Assembly (NCBI RefSeq): GCF_018812025.1
Contig: NC_063054.1
Span: 30,811,418-30,875,417 of the forward strand
Direction of reading: 5' to 3'
Length of the DNA: 64,000 bases
DNA from: Megalobrama amblycephala
Lineage: Eukaryota > Chordata > Actinopteri > Cypriniformes > Xenocyprididae
The translations under genes were made by a program, and so were the position numbers. Shown in pieces: positions 49,267 through 61,295 of the stretch (positions within the stretch are counted from its first letter, which is position 1; the number at the start of each line of letters is the position of its first letter). The notes below the pieces were generated by a model. It did not search any database, was not told where the DNA came from, and worked only from the letters and a program-made list of their open reading frames with translations.

Positions 49267-51587
49267 AGGCTTACAACCAGGGGTTGATACTTCTACATCA
49301 GTTATTCGCCTATTATTTCCCTCTAAGTTTAGGAATAACTTAGGGTTAGGTTTAGGGGTAGGGACATGGTTAGGATTAAATTTTCGGGAAGGAATGTTGT
49401 TCCAGGATCAACAAAATATGTTGACCCAGGAAGGGATCAAACTCTTCAGAAAAAGTTCAGAATCAGTGCTTACTAATATATAAAAAAAACTCCCTTTGGA
49501 GTGACTTTGAGTTTTTTAACTTGGCAGACCTTATTCATGCTCAGACAGCAACATCAAACACTTAAGAAAGTTGAAAATGTAAAATAAAAAAGAGGTCCTC
49601 TTTAAGAAACACAGGAAGAGATTGTATGAGTTTTGTTGTTTTTTAAGTTCTGGATATTGTACATGCTTCCATAAATGCTCATAGATCTTCAAGATGCAAA
49701 TTGTGTTCAGTAAAGATTTTGTGGGAGTTTTTGCACTGTTACCTGATTTGCATAATTCCTTCAGAGCACTATAAAACAATGCAAATAAACAGTGCTATCA
49801 GCAGGCACAGTTCCTTCCTAGTGAATTCTCCCCTCGGTTTGTCTTTTTCCAAGCGTCAGACTGAAAATCATTCATCTTTAGACAGTGTTCACAATAATTT
49901 GTGTTTCTCTCACTCCAGCCTAACACTTTTTTCCTCTGTAATCTTTCATGTAGTGTATGGTCTTGGGTGACAAAACTTGCAGAGAGATTAATTAGATTGA
50001 ATGAATCAGTGTGCTTTGGAGGGGGTGTGGAGACTTCGACCCATAAAAAATACATTCGGCTGTTCAATATCTGCTTTCAAGGCAGGAGCAGTCAGGAAAG
50101 AGCAAGAGCTTCAAAGCTTTGTTTTACACAGTTACACACTCCTTGCTTTGTTTGCACCACTTGCAGTCAAATATAATTCCATTTTCATATAAAAAAATAC
50201 AGAATGAATTCTACTCACTGGATATGATAATGTTGTCCATTTTGTTTGTGGATCAGTCGTGAATGTTCATCAGTTCTCATCCCATTGTCTTACTGAAAGA
50301 TCTTGAAAGGTATGAATCTTGTACTGCCAAAAAACAAACAAAAAACTTTTAATTGGTAATGTCTTTACAAGTATCTAAAATCTTTGAAGATTACTTTTCT
50401 TGAGAAGCCACGCTGCATAAGATATTAATTAGATGTTGTATGATGCTATGGAATGCTTGCTTCTTAAAAGCCTACAGTACATGGCAAATGTATAAGTTTT
50501 TGCATTCATAAACAAGTTCACAGACTGCATTCGTAAATACGTATTTTCAACACTTCCGACTTTCATTGATCAGTTTTTTAATCTTCATACTAAAATATCC
50601 AAGTAAGTAAATAAATACTGTAATATAAATAATAAAAACATTCTAGTCTTTAAATTTGCTAATATCATAACAGAATGCATGGTCTCTGTGACTGACGTCT
50701 CTCAACAAGGAATCAAAGTGAAATGAACATGAATGCTTTCTGTCACAGTGAGAGCAGCATTTCACATTTCTTGATCTAGATACTACCAGATCCAAACTAT
50801 TTGCTAGGCCTCTGCTCTAGTTTTGCCTTATTTATATCTTTTAGAGTGAACCAAATACAGTATTTGTGCTGAATGGACTTTTTGTATTAATAAACATAAC
50901 CCAATGCAAATTCATGCCTAATGAGCAGTTCATCTCAGTGGATGAATCCAAAACATGTTGCATCATCTATCATGCAAAGAAGAAGAAGAAAAAAAAAAGA
51001 GAGATGATGGGGAAAACAAACTTAAATAACAAATACTAAAGCATTGAGTAGTATATAAGCATTATGCATCCACTAAATTCACACTGTGACAACTGCTGAA
51101 TGCAAGTCAAAATAAGATTTGAGAAATGCATATCAATTTGACATTGAAACATGTAGGTGTCTGCTGTCAATGTCATCACATTCAATTCATGTAAGCCTTT
51201 TAAACATATAAATGCTTAATGTTTTCCAAAGGCAACAGTCTCCTATAGGCCTGGAGAAAAGATGTCTATTTAGAATAAGTGTAAAGCTGTAAATATACCA
51301 TGATGCATGTGAATAGCTCTAAGACATGAGCAGAAATTAGATGTGCTGGAAGAGCGTTATCTCAAGTGTCATCAGTGTGACTCACAGAGATAACACTGAC
51401 AGATCTCACAACATTAAAAATGTTTAAAACATCCATTCTTTGCTATTGGTAAAAGTGTCTAGTGGTGAAAATACACATTTTATTCTATTTGTTCTAATTT
51501 GATTGTTTAAACTAAATAATATTATATGTAGGCATATATATTAATAATCTGTTAATCTCACTGTCTTTCTTCATATGATGCAGGTTC
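49267..51587. other. No gene recognised
   Basis: Overlapping frames of 63-91 codons on both strands at 49531-50192 share no motif with any family I know. A G-rich patch lies at 49340-49365 and a purine run (AAGAAGAAGAAGAAAAA) near 50980. No repeat ends identified. Confidence 0.5.
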
Positions 51588-52710
51588 AATAACACTGATT
51601 ATCTCTTCATCACGGCACCTGTTAGTGGATGGGATATATTAGGCACCAAGTGAACATTTTGTCCTTGAAGTTCATGTGTTAGAATCAGGAAAAATGGGCA
51701 AGCGTAAGGATTTGAGCGAGTTTGACAGTGGCCAAATTGTGATGGTTTGACGACTGGGTCAGAGCATCTCCAAAACTGCAGCTCTTGTGGGGTGTTTCCG
51801 GTCTGCAGTGGTCAGTATCTATCACAAGTGGTCCAAGGAAGGAACAGTGGTGAACCGGCGACAGGGTGAGCGAAGGCTGGCCCGTGTGGTCCGATCCAAC
51901 AGACGAGCTACTGTAGCTCAAATTGCTCAAGAAGTTAATGCTGGTTCTGATAGAAAGGTGTCAGAATACACAGTGCATCACAGTTTGTTGCGTATGGGGA
52001 TGCATAGGTGCAGACCAGTCAGGGTGCCCATGCTGACCCCTCTCCCTCACGGAAAGCGCCAACAGTGGACACGTGAACATCAGAACTGGACCATGGAGCA
52101 ATGGAAGAAGGTGGCCTGACCTGATGAATCATGTTTTCTTTTACATCAGTGGACGGCGGGAACACAGTTTACCTGGGAAACACATGGCACCAGGATGCAC
52201 TATGGGAAGAAGGCAAGCCAGCGGAGGCAGTGTGATGCTGTGGGCAATGTTCTGCTGGGAAACCTTGGGTCCTCCCATCCATGTGGATGTTACTTTCACA
52301 CATAAGCATTGTTGCAGACCATGTACACCCTTTCATGGAAACGGTATTCCCTGGTGGCTGTGGCCTCTTTCAGCAGGATAATGCGTCCTGCCGCAAAGCA
52401 AAAATGGTTCAGGAATGGTTTGAGGAGCACAAAAACAAGTTTGAGGTGTTTTCTTGGCCTCCAAAAGATCTCAATCCAATCGAGCATCTGTTGGATGTGA
52501 TGAACAAACAAGTCCGATCCATGGAGGCCCCACCTCACAACTTACAGGACTTAAAGGATCTGCTGCTAACATCTTGGTACCAGATACCACAGCACACCTT
52601 CAGGGGTCTAGTGGAGTTCATGCCTCGATGGGTCAGGGCTGTTTTGGCAGCAAAAGTGGGACCAACAAAATATTAGGAAGATGGTCATAATGTTATGCCT
52701 GATCAGAGTA
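51588..52710 (+). mobile_element. Tc1/mariner-like transposon, copy 2
   Basis: The right terminal repeat is present: inverted it reads TACTCTGATCAGGCATAAC, matching the left end of copy 1. The outer left repeat is missing; similarity to copy 1 begins at AATAACACTGATTATCTCTT. The body is fuller than copy 1 and covers the whole transposase region, but the reading frame is broken several times. No TA on the left can be paired with the TA at the right end (52709-52710). Confidence 0.92.
51694..52676 (+). pseudogene. Tc1-like DDE transposase pseudogene (copy 2)
   Basis: The start ATGGGCAAGCGTAAGG is followed by an in-frame TGA at codon 19. The frame 51787-52119 then covers most of the helix-turn-helix DNA-binding half (SAVVSIYHKWSKEGTVVNRR, AQIAQEVNAGSDRKVSEYTV) and stops at a TGA just before the first catalytic region (PDES). 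After a frame change, 52281-52676 carries FQQDNA with the second aspartate and NPIEHL with the glutamate. In this copy 34 residues separate these two acids, the DD34E spacing of Tc1. It ends normally at a TAG near the right repeat. With at least two stops and a frameshift it is inactive. Confidence 0.9.
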
Positions 52711-52737
52711 TTCTTTCAGCGCTATGTTTCTCTTCAG

Positions 52738-53160
52738 TGGGAGCTGGGCAATTGGTCAGGATTGAAAGGAAAATGGATGCTGCCAAGTACATCCAAATTC
52801 TTGAGGGTAGGTCATTCACCTTCCAACAAAAAAATGAACTAAACATACTGCTAAAGAACAATGCAATGGCTTAAGGATAGGAAGGTGAAGGTGTCCTTGA
52901 GTGGCCAAGTCAGAGCCCTGACTTAAATCCGATCTGATCTGAAGAGAGCAGTGGAATTTGCTCACCATGCTCACCATGGAATTTGACTGAACTTGAGCAA
53001 TTCTGACTTTTCCAACCATGTTATTCTAGTTTTTCAGTTTTTTATTAATTTTCAGAACTGTTGCTTTTTCTTTCATTACTTTGATGTTGTAAGACAAAGT
53101 TTGTAAATAAAGCTGGAAAAGCCAGCTTTCAGGCTGTACGACAAAATAAAGTAACTATTT
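52738..53160 (+). pseudogene. Remnant of a different Tc1-like transposon
   Basis: Directly after copy 2, ATTGAAAGGAAAATGGATGC reads IERKMDAAKYIQILE, a pattern typical of Tc1 transposases. VLEWPSQSPDLNP at 52893-52930 is the conserved stretch before the third catalytic residue. The following GTAAGACAAAGTTTGTAAAT resembles the 3' region of another Tc1 family. The wording differs from copies 1-3, so it is a separate, older insertion. No complete end repeat is seen. Confidence 0.65.
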
Positions 53161-53164
53161 CAAA

Positions 53165-54184
53165 GGATTATGATTTTCGATAGGCACTACGGACATGAAA
53201 AGATAACAAATCTCACAAGAATTTGTCTGAACAAATGTTCATGCATATACACAGCGAATGATACAGGATGTTTCCAGCAGCCACTCATCTAGAGTTAGTA
53301 TGTCCTACCCACACATGGTGCCTGAATTTTGATAGGAGAAACTAATCCTAAACAGCAGTAGGCAGCTTCAACATGCAGCGCAGTCAATTGAGCTAATTTG
53401 AGTGAAATTCCAATCTTTGTCCAATTCAATTCATCCCTCATGTTAGTCAGTACAGTATGTCACTGCCCCCTAATGCTTGCCCCTGGCGCATGACCCTGGC
53501 ATCGGCTCAGCTGTTATAAACTAAGCAAGAAATAGTTTACTGGAGATGTAATTAGAAGTGTAAAGTTGTGAATATCTAACTTCCCCAATGCCCTGCTCTA
53601 CATTTAGCACGAGGAGTGAAACTCCTGAGGGTTTTGTAAAGTGAACGTCGTGTCAGCACACTGAGGTGGCAGACTGATGGTGTCGAGATGGAGTGAGTTA
53701 CACCCTTAATGAGGATGAGAGATCAGGGATAGGAACCTGAATGCCCTTTAGCACTGCTGCATCTGTTGTAATCATCTCTTTGTCTCTCCCCGATTGCATA
53801 TGACAATTACGTCCCGCCTTCGAACCAGATTCACTTGTCACCAGTTATGTGTTTGAGACCTAGGAAGACAAGCAAAAAAAAAAAAAAAAAAAACACAAAA
53901 AGAGAAGTTATATGTGCATGAGATGACTCCAAAATATAACCACAAATAAAAAAACAAAAAAAAAAACAAGGATGCAATATAAAGACACTATTATCAGAGG
54001 AAATGAGAGTCTCCAGGGATTGTTGCATGGGGCGGCAATTGTTTCACAGCTGGTGCCTGCTTTAGAACAATAATCTAGCTCGTAGTCTAGTGTGATTCAA
54101 AACAACAGGATCTCTCCAGAATACACCAAAGGGCCCTAGAGAAACCTACTAAATCTGCCTTTTATTATCTTTTACTGGGTGGAA
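53165..54184. other. No gene recognised; poly(A) at 53874-53893
   Basis: Apart from the A-runs (53874-53893, and near 53950-53967) nothing can be named. Confidence 0.55.
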
Positions 54185-54217
54185 CATCCATCCATCCATC
54201 CATCCATCCATCCATCT
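54185..54217. repeat. (ATCC)n microsatellite
   Basis: About eight ATCC units in a row. Confidence 0.95.
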
Positions 54218-54244
54218 CTTAGAAAAAAGGAACATTAATGTTCA

Positions 54245-54440
54245 AGGAATTGTTCATTAGAATAATTTTCACCACTTACTCGCCCTCATGTCGTTCCAAA
54301 CCTGTATGACTTTGTTTTCTTCTGCGGAGAACAAAATATTATAATTTAATTAACATCCATTTGGGTGAACTCAATATGATATGGCAATGGTTCTTAATGA
54401 CATTTTTGGGTAAACTATATCTTTAATTTGATCATTTCTT
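54245..54440 (+). repeat. AAAGGGATAGTTCACCC-type repeat, degraded
   Basis: CACTTACTCGCCCTCATGTC, GTTCCAAACCTGTATGACTT and, at the right, GGGTAAACTATATCTTTAA match the order of this family with many changes. Confidence 0.5.
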
Positions 54441-54690
54441 TCCTGACACACAGACCCTAGTAGTCTAATCTCATAATCTCATCTCATCATCTCATCTCCT
54501 TTAGTGTTTCAGAGAAGATCTTAACATCTCAGAATGTGATCATATTTTTCCAAGAAACTAAAGATGCCATAAAAAAAAATAAAAAATACAATTTCAATTA
54601 AAAAAAAAAGAAGGAATTTCTTCTGAACAATGTTATCCACATTCATTTTAAAGCTCTATACTATATAGTTTATTAAAATATTCTAATTTG

Positions 54691-55269
54691 TATGGAAGCC
54701 CATTTCTGCCATATAAGAAAAAAAAATCATACTCTGATAAGTCATAGTTGTGACAAAAAGTCAAAATTATGACACACTAAGTCACAATTATGCGTTGAAA
54801 AGTCGAAATTATGACTTCAAGAGTCAAAATTATGAGATTAAAAAGTCAAAATTATGATTTAAAAACTCAAAATTATGACACACTAAGTCAAAATTGACCA
54901 AAAAAAATCTAAATTGACATACAAAGACAAAATTGACTAGAAATTAGAAATGATGACATACTAAATTGAAATTATGACTTAAGTCATAATTATGAGATAA
55001 AAAGTAGACATTGACATCATAATTTCTACTTTTTATTACATGACTTATGTCATAACTTCAACATTTAATGTCATAATTCTGACTTTCTGTCATCATTTAG
55101 ATTTTTTGTCATAATTACGACTTTTTAAATCATTTTTTTGACTTTATCTCATAATTTTGATTGTCATAATTTTAATTTATGTCATAATTTCAACTTTTCA
55201 TCTCATAATTATAACTAAGTATATGTTTTTAATGTTTTATGTCAATTACGACTTATAATGGCTTCCATA
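54691..55269. mobile_element. 579-bp palindromic minisatellite element
   Basis: Perfect 10-bp ends TATGGAAGCC (54691-54700) and GGCTTCCATA (55260-55269) enclose a degenerate array. The left half repeats AAAAGTCAAAATTATGAC-like units of about 20 bp. The right half repeats the complement (GTCATAATTTTGACTTTTT-like). The halves meet at a perfect 20-bp palindrome (54971-54990, half-site ATTATGACTT), which lies at the exact midpoint. A half copy is at 18393-18612. No open frame. The whole unit behaves as one large foldback element. Confidence 0.85.
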
Positions 55270-57255
55270 AATTTGTCTTTATACTGGGGGAAAAAAATTT
55301 GTGTAGAAATATTTTCACAAATAATTACAAAGAAACACCAAGTAACACATTAAATTAAATATGACATTTTATTTAAAAAGTATTTTCAATTTATTGTTTT
55401 TTGGTTTTTTTTGTTTTTACAGTTAAGAAGAATCGTATTCCCAGATGAGTGAACTAGGCACCAGAACCTGCCATTTTGTCATTTCCGTCCTTTTTTGAGT
55501 GTTTCCTTTTTGTCTCAAAGCAAACGAGAGCAAATAAATCTCACAGATAAGGGTGTATGCTAATCAGTCCAGCTTGATGTACCCAGCCGTCTCACAATTT
55601 GGGTTCTCCACATGAAAATTAAGGTCCACTAGGTGTGTAATTAATTTCACATGAAAGTGATTCTGCAGGCTCATACATCACAGTAAAGCCACTGGGTTAG
55701 CCGGGTTAATGTGTGCTGTGTCTGTTCATCCCACTGAACTGCTTTGAGTTGTTAGTTAGGATGAAACTTTTTAAAAGATGTACAATTAAGCAGAATCTTT
55801 TTTGTTTAAATAAGCTATTATTGAGGACTTTTTTCTTTTCTTTAAAAAAAGCAGCCCTTAATCACAGATGAACTCCAACCTCAGCATCACAACTGACATT
55901 TCCAAATAACACACAGTGTAAATAAATCAAGCATCCTTTGTTGATAAACTGGAATATACCACATCAAATCCTTAATTCAATTGTGATCAATGGTTCTACA
56001 TGCTGAAATTGGGTTTCATTACCATTAAACTAAACTGCTCAAATACCTTGTGTAGTGGAAACCTAACTGAACTGAGTCAAACTGCATGTCAAACTTCAAA
56101 AAACGATATCCTTTAGACATTAAACAAGAAATTATGAAGTCATCATGTGAAGTGGAAGCATAAGGAAGATAAAACTGTTATATTATCTTATATTATATTC
56201 ACTTACATTACCATATTTGCAACGCTCTTCACCTCAGTGGAAAACCTAAAAACAGAAATTAATCTAAATCAACATTCATACAGAACATTTAACTCTAAAA
56301 AGTCTCACCCTTTTCTCATCTGGTTTAAAACATACAGAATAACTTATAACATTTACTTTTCCCATCCAGTCCCATACAAAGTATTTTGGGAACTGGTAAT
56401 AATCCCCTGCTCAAACAAATGAAATGTATTCATGAAGTCACAATGCAAAACAAATTAACTTTTGTTTACCATATTTCAATGATTTTTCATGCAATTCAAT
56501 TAAGTTGCAACAAAAATTCATGCGTCGTGATGCATAGATTCAGTTTAAATAAGTAAACAAGCAGCAACTCCAATTTCCATTTTGAAGTATACTTAAGATC
56601 ATAATATATTGTGCCATCACTTAAAATGGCAATGGAGTGAAGATATTAAAAAAGGCTGCTGTCATTAATTATGATTTAACATGTGATGTTGTATTTGAGA
56701 AACACACTCTGTAGTTTCCAAGAAATCCCTGAGATTCATCCTCCCACGACTACCAATGTAATTTTAGTTCAAAAATGTATGCAGCTAGAGAAAATAACAG
56801 CAAGTGAGATTTATCAAGACGCTGCCCACGGCGATGCCTCCTCGATTCTGATGAGACAGAAGACCACTTGATGAAGTGTGTTGTCAGAGGAGGAGAGGAA
56901 TACCAATTAATGATGGGACTCACCGTCAGAGGCGGTCCACATGAGACTGAATATCTCAAATAAAACTCGACCACTGCTGAAATGTTCTGGATGTCCCATC
57001 ACAATCATCCTCTGCTCACTGTGTTCCTGTTAATTGCAATGAGAGACGATAATGGTGTTCAAAAAACAGTTTACAGGAAATGAATGATTATTTATGATGA
57101 AACTAAATATTTCAGATTTTATGGGTGAATAAAATAAGCTGAGGAAATACATTTACACATTTATTTCTTTTGATTTTGACAGCATGCACAGACACCTTTA
57201 AATGGTTGCCAAAGAAAAAACATGCTAAAAAGCAATTATAAGCTGGAAGTCTTGA
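55270..57255. other. No gene or repeat recognised
   Basis: About 2 kb of AT-rich sequence. Frames at 56147 (91 codons) and 56683/56750 show no motif. Confidence 0.55.
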
Positions 57256-58682
<1,427 letters not shown>

Positions 58683-59706
58683 TGTCATAGAGTATGCCGT
58701 CAGGGACCAAGAGAGATGATAGGAAGGCATAGGTGGACACCGGGATAATCCAAAGAGTGCTTTTTATTTATGCAAGCAGCAATCAGTTGGGGTGATTTTT
58801 ACAAATAAGTGAGTAACGCAAAAAAAATAAAATAAAAAAAAACAATAAATGAGCCAAAAAAAACCAAACAAACAAAAAAAAAAATTACAAACGCTTTACA
58901 CAGCGTACACTTGCTCTAACTTACCAAGAACAAAGTAAATTTGCTTAAACAGCATAAACGTAACCTGCAGTTTAACTCACTGACACCCTCCTTCCCAAAG
59001 GCTGAGAAGGTCTGGCTTAAATATCTTACATTCCCGCCAGAATAGTAAGTGGACTATACCACCTCTTTAGCCAGACAACATAAAGAAAAAAAAACCAAGT
59101 AATAATAAAAAATAACAGCAATCTCATGTTTAAAGAAGAGCTGGACAGCCATTGCCACAGAAAACAAACAAATATAGAAAATACAGTTAATAAACATAAC
59201 AGTTAGACATGTTTTCTTATTCAGTTCATTTGTCAAAAGAAAACACCTGAAAAAAAAACAATTGGTTCGTTCTAGCCCTTTAAATGCGCAACTTTGAAAG
59301 CGCCCCTCCCTTTGGGAAATCCCCGATACAACCAGGAAGTAAGTGGAAGCGTCTAAGCCAGAGCAGACGAAACGGCATTCATCTTTACCCTTCAATCTTA
59401 CAAATAAACGGTATAGTAACAAAACAAATGTGTCATGTCCTTATTTAATGAAAACTGAACTGATAAATGAAGCGTGTTGTGATGTTCGCTGATATGTGCA
59501 CCTATCACCGAACATCCACCACCGCGTCCTCAATCCCCCGTTCATGCCATCTTGCCCAAAAACATGACGACTGACCAAGGTAACTAAACTTTTTAAATAT
59601 AAACGGTTTTATTGTCTGAGTGTGGAAATAATTTACGTGAATCATGTATATCATACAAACCGGTGACGATATAAATACATAATTAAACACATCTCATCGT
59701 CACACA
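58683..59706 (-). repeat. 3' LTR of the Gmr1-type element
   Basis: On the minus strand it starts TGTGTGACGATGAG directly after the purine tract. It ends near 58683 with ATGACA, giving TG...CA ends and a length of about 1.0 kb. A polyadenylation signal AATAAA lies at 58768-58763 (minus), near its 3' part. The left boundary is set by the end of the microsatellite and the TG/CA rule. It cannot be confirmed against the 5' LTR, which is outside the window. Confidence 0.65.
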
Positions 59707-59717
59707 CCCCCCCCCTT
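59707..59717 (-). promoter_or_regulatory. Polypurine tract (plus-strand primer)
   Basis: AAGGGGGGGGG on the minus strand, a few bases after the RNase H frame stops (TGA at 59726-59728) and immediately before the LTR start TGTG. This position and composition are those of the plus-strand primer of LTR retrotransposons. Confidence 0.85.
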
Positions 59718-59725
59718 AAAGTCCG

Positions 59726-60622
59726 TCACTCTTCGGTGTGGCGGGACAGAAAGTCAGCAATTACATTCTGGGCCCCTGCCCTGTACTTTACCTCAAACTT
59801 AAACGGCTGCAGAGATAAAGCCCAACGAGTAATCCTTGCATTACTGTCTTTCATACGGTTGAGCCACTGCAAGGCTCTGTGATCAGTCTCTAAGGTAAAC
59901 TCCTTTCCGATCAGGTAATACCTCAAAGTGTCCAAGGCCCACTTAATGGCCAGTGCCTCTTTCTCTACGGTAGAGTACTTAGTCTCCCGGGGAAACAGTT
60001 TGCGGCTTATGTACTGCACAGGTCTGCGATATTCTCCTTCACCTTGTAGTAGAACTGCTCCAAGACCAACCCCAGAGGCATCAGTCTGTACCGTGAATGG
60101 AAGATCAAAGTTTGGGCTTTGTAAAAGGGGTCCTTGACACAAACAGTCCTTCAAATCCTTGAAGGCCTCCTGACATTCAGAAGTCCATACCACTTTCTGC
60201 GGCTTGTCTTTCCGTGTGAGGTCTGTTAGCACTGCAGCTCGACTGGAAAAATTCGGTATGAAACGTCTATACCAGCCAAGCAGGCCAAGAAAGGATCTCA
60301 CCCTCTTTTTGGTTGTTGGTAGAGGACATGAGTGCACTGCATCCACTTTGTCAACTTGTGGTTTTATGACGCCTCCTCCCAGCACATAGCCAAGGTAGGA
60401 AACTTCCGGTTTCGCTAAGTTACACTTCTTGGCATTGACCACCAGTCCTGCATCTTGTATCCTTCGAAACACCTCTGCCAAGTGATGCAGATGTTCCTTC
60501 CAGGACGCACTGTAAATCACCACATCGTCGATGTAGGCAGCCGCAAAGTCCTCAGTCCCAGAGAGTACTTGATCCATTAGCCGTTGAAAAGTAGCTGCTG
60601 CTCCATGCAGCCCAAACGGCAT
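59726..60622 (-). CDS. pol: Reverse transcriptase C-terminal half + RNase H (frame-shifted)
   Basis: A 298-residue frame, counted from the methionine of MPFGLHGA. Reverse transcriptase: MPFGLHGAAATFQRLMD is the conserved substrate-binding motif, and AAYIDDVVIYS holds the YIDD box (D32, D33). The thumb/connection region has FLGLLGWYRRFIPNF. RNase H: the four acids fit D181 (TDASGVGLGAVL), E222 (STVEKEALAIKWAL), D247 (TDHRAL) and D290 (VIADFLSR). The open frame extends a little upstream of this methionine, which is not a true start. It would be reached from the upstream half if not for the one-base shift near 60670. It ends at TGA just before the purine tract. Confidence 0.93.
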   Translation of the reverse strand: MPFGLHGAAATFQRLMDQVLSGTEDFAAAYIDDVVIYSASWKEHLHHLAEVFRRIQDAGLVVNAKKCNLAKPEVSYLGYVLGGGVIKPQVDKVDAVHSCPLPTTKKRVRSFLGLLGWYRRFIPNFSSRAAVLTDLTRKDKPQKVVWTSECQEAFKDLKDCLCQGPLLQSPNFDLPFTVQTDASGVGLGAVLLQGEGEYRRPVQYISRKLFPRETKYSTVEKEALAIKWALDTLRYYLIGKEFTLETDHRALQWLNRMKDSNARITRWALSLQPFKFEVKYRAGAQNVIADFLSRHTEE

Positions 60623-60626
60623 GACC

Positions 60627-61295
60627 TTAAAATGATATAGCCCTGATGGGGCCCGGAAAGCAGTCAGCTTCTTTAGCCGTGTTGGTCATTGGTACCTGCC
60701 AGTAACCTTTACACAGGTCTAATGTGCTCAGGTACTTGGCCTTCCCCAGACGTTCCACCAACTCATCGACCCTAGGCATGGGATATGGGTCAAAAGCTGA
60801 GATGGCATTCAATTTTGAAAAATCCACACAGAACCTTAATGTACCGTCCTTCTTTGGTACAAGGACGACAGGGCTGCACCACTCGCTCTTTGATGGTTCA
60901 ATAACCTGTAGCTCCAACATGGTTTGAATTTCCTTTTTCAGGTCTGGGACGAGTCGTGCTGGTACTCTGCAGAAAGTCTGCCGGATGGGGCCTTGTGACA
61001 GAAGGCGAATATCATGCTGAGTCACATCAGTCCTCCCAGGCCTATCACTAAAGATACCTTCAGGTATCTCAGCTTCGATCTGCTCTTTCTGCTCCAAGGA
61101 AAGATGGTTCAAGTTGGGTAAGGAGTTAGAGCCTTGTTTGGTTGGAAAATACTGTTCGCTCACCTCCTCCTCGTCCTCCACCGACCGTGCTCCATAACTG
61201 CTCCGCCACAGAACACTGTCTATCCAGCCATGGCCTGAGCAAGTTAACATGGAACACTTGAGTCTTTTTCCGACGATCTGGAAGGCTGAGCTCAT
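60627..61295 (-). CDS. pol: Reverse transcriptase N-terminal half (frame-shifted)
   Basis: Residues from about 90 onward are clear reverse transcriptase: VPKKDGTLRFCVDFSKLN (about 146-163) and the first catalytic aspartate D193 in STLDLCKGYWQVP. The frame then runs out at TAA near 60627, because one base too many near 60670 moves the continuation into the next frame. Residues 1-30 are out of frame with integrase and meaningless; the true coding joins from about residue 38 (SVEDEEEVSEQYF). The annotated first methionine is therefore an artefact. Enzyme activity needs both halves in one chain, so this copy is inactive. Confidence 0.9.
   Translation of the reverse strand: MSSAFQIVGKRLKCSMLTCSGHGWIDSVLWRSSYGARSVEDEEEVSEQYFPTKQGSNSLPNLNHLSLEQKEQIEAEIPEGIFSDRPGRTDVTQHDIRLLSQGPIRQTFCRVPARLVPDLKKEIQTMLELQVIEPSKSEWCSPVVLVPKKDGTLRFCVDFSKLNAISAFDPYPMPRVDELVERLGKAKYLSTLDLCKGYWQVPMTNTAKEADCFPGPIRAISF

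Noticed and set aside
54691..55269. Regularly repeated units resembling a CRISPR array
   Set aside because: The units are contiguous and degenerate, switch orientation at the midpoint, and have no unique spacers. The context is vertebrate DNA.
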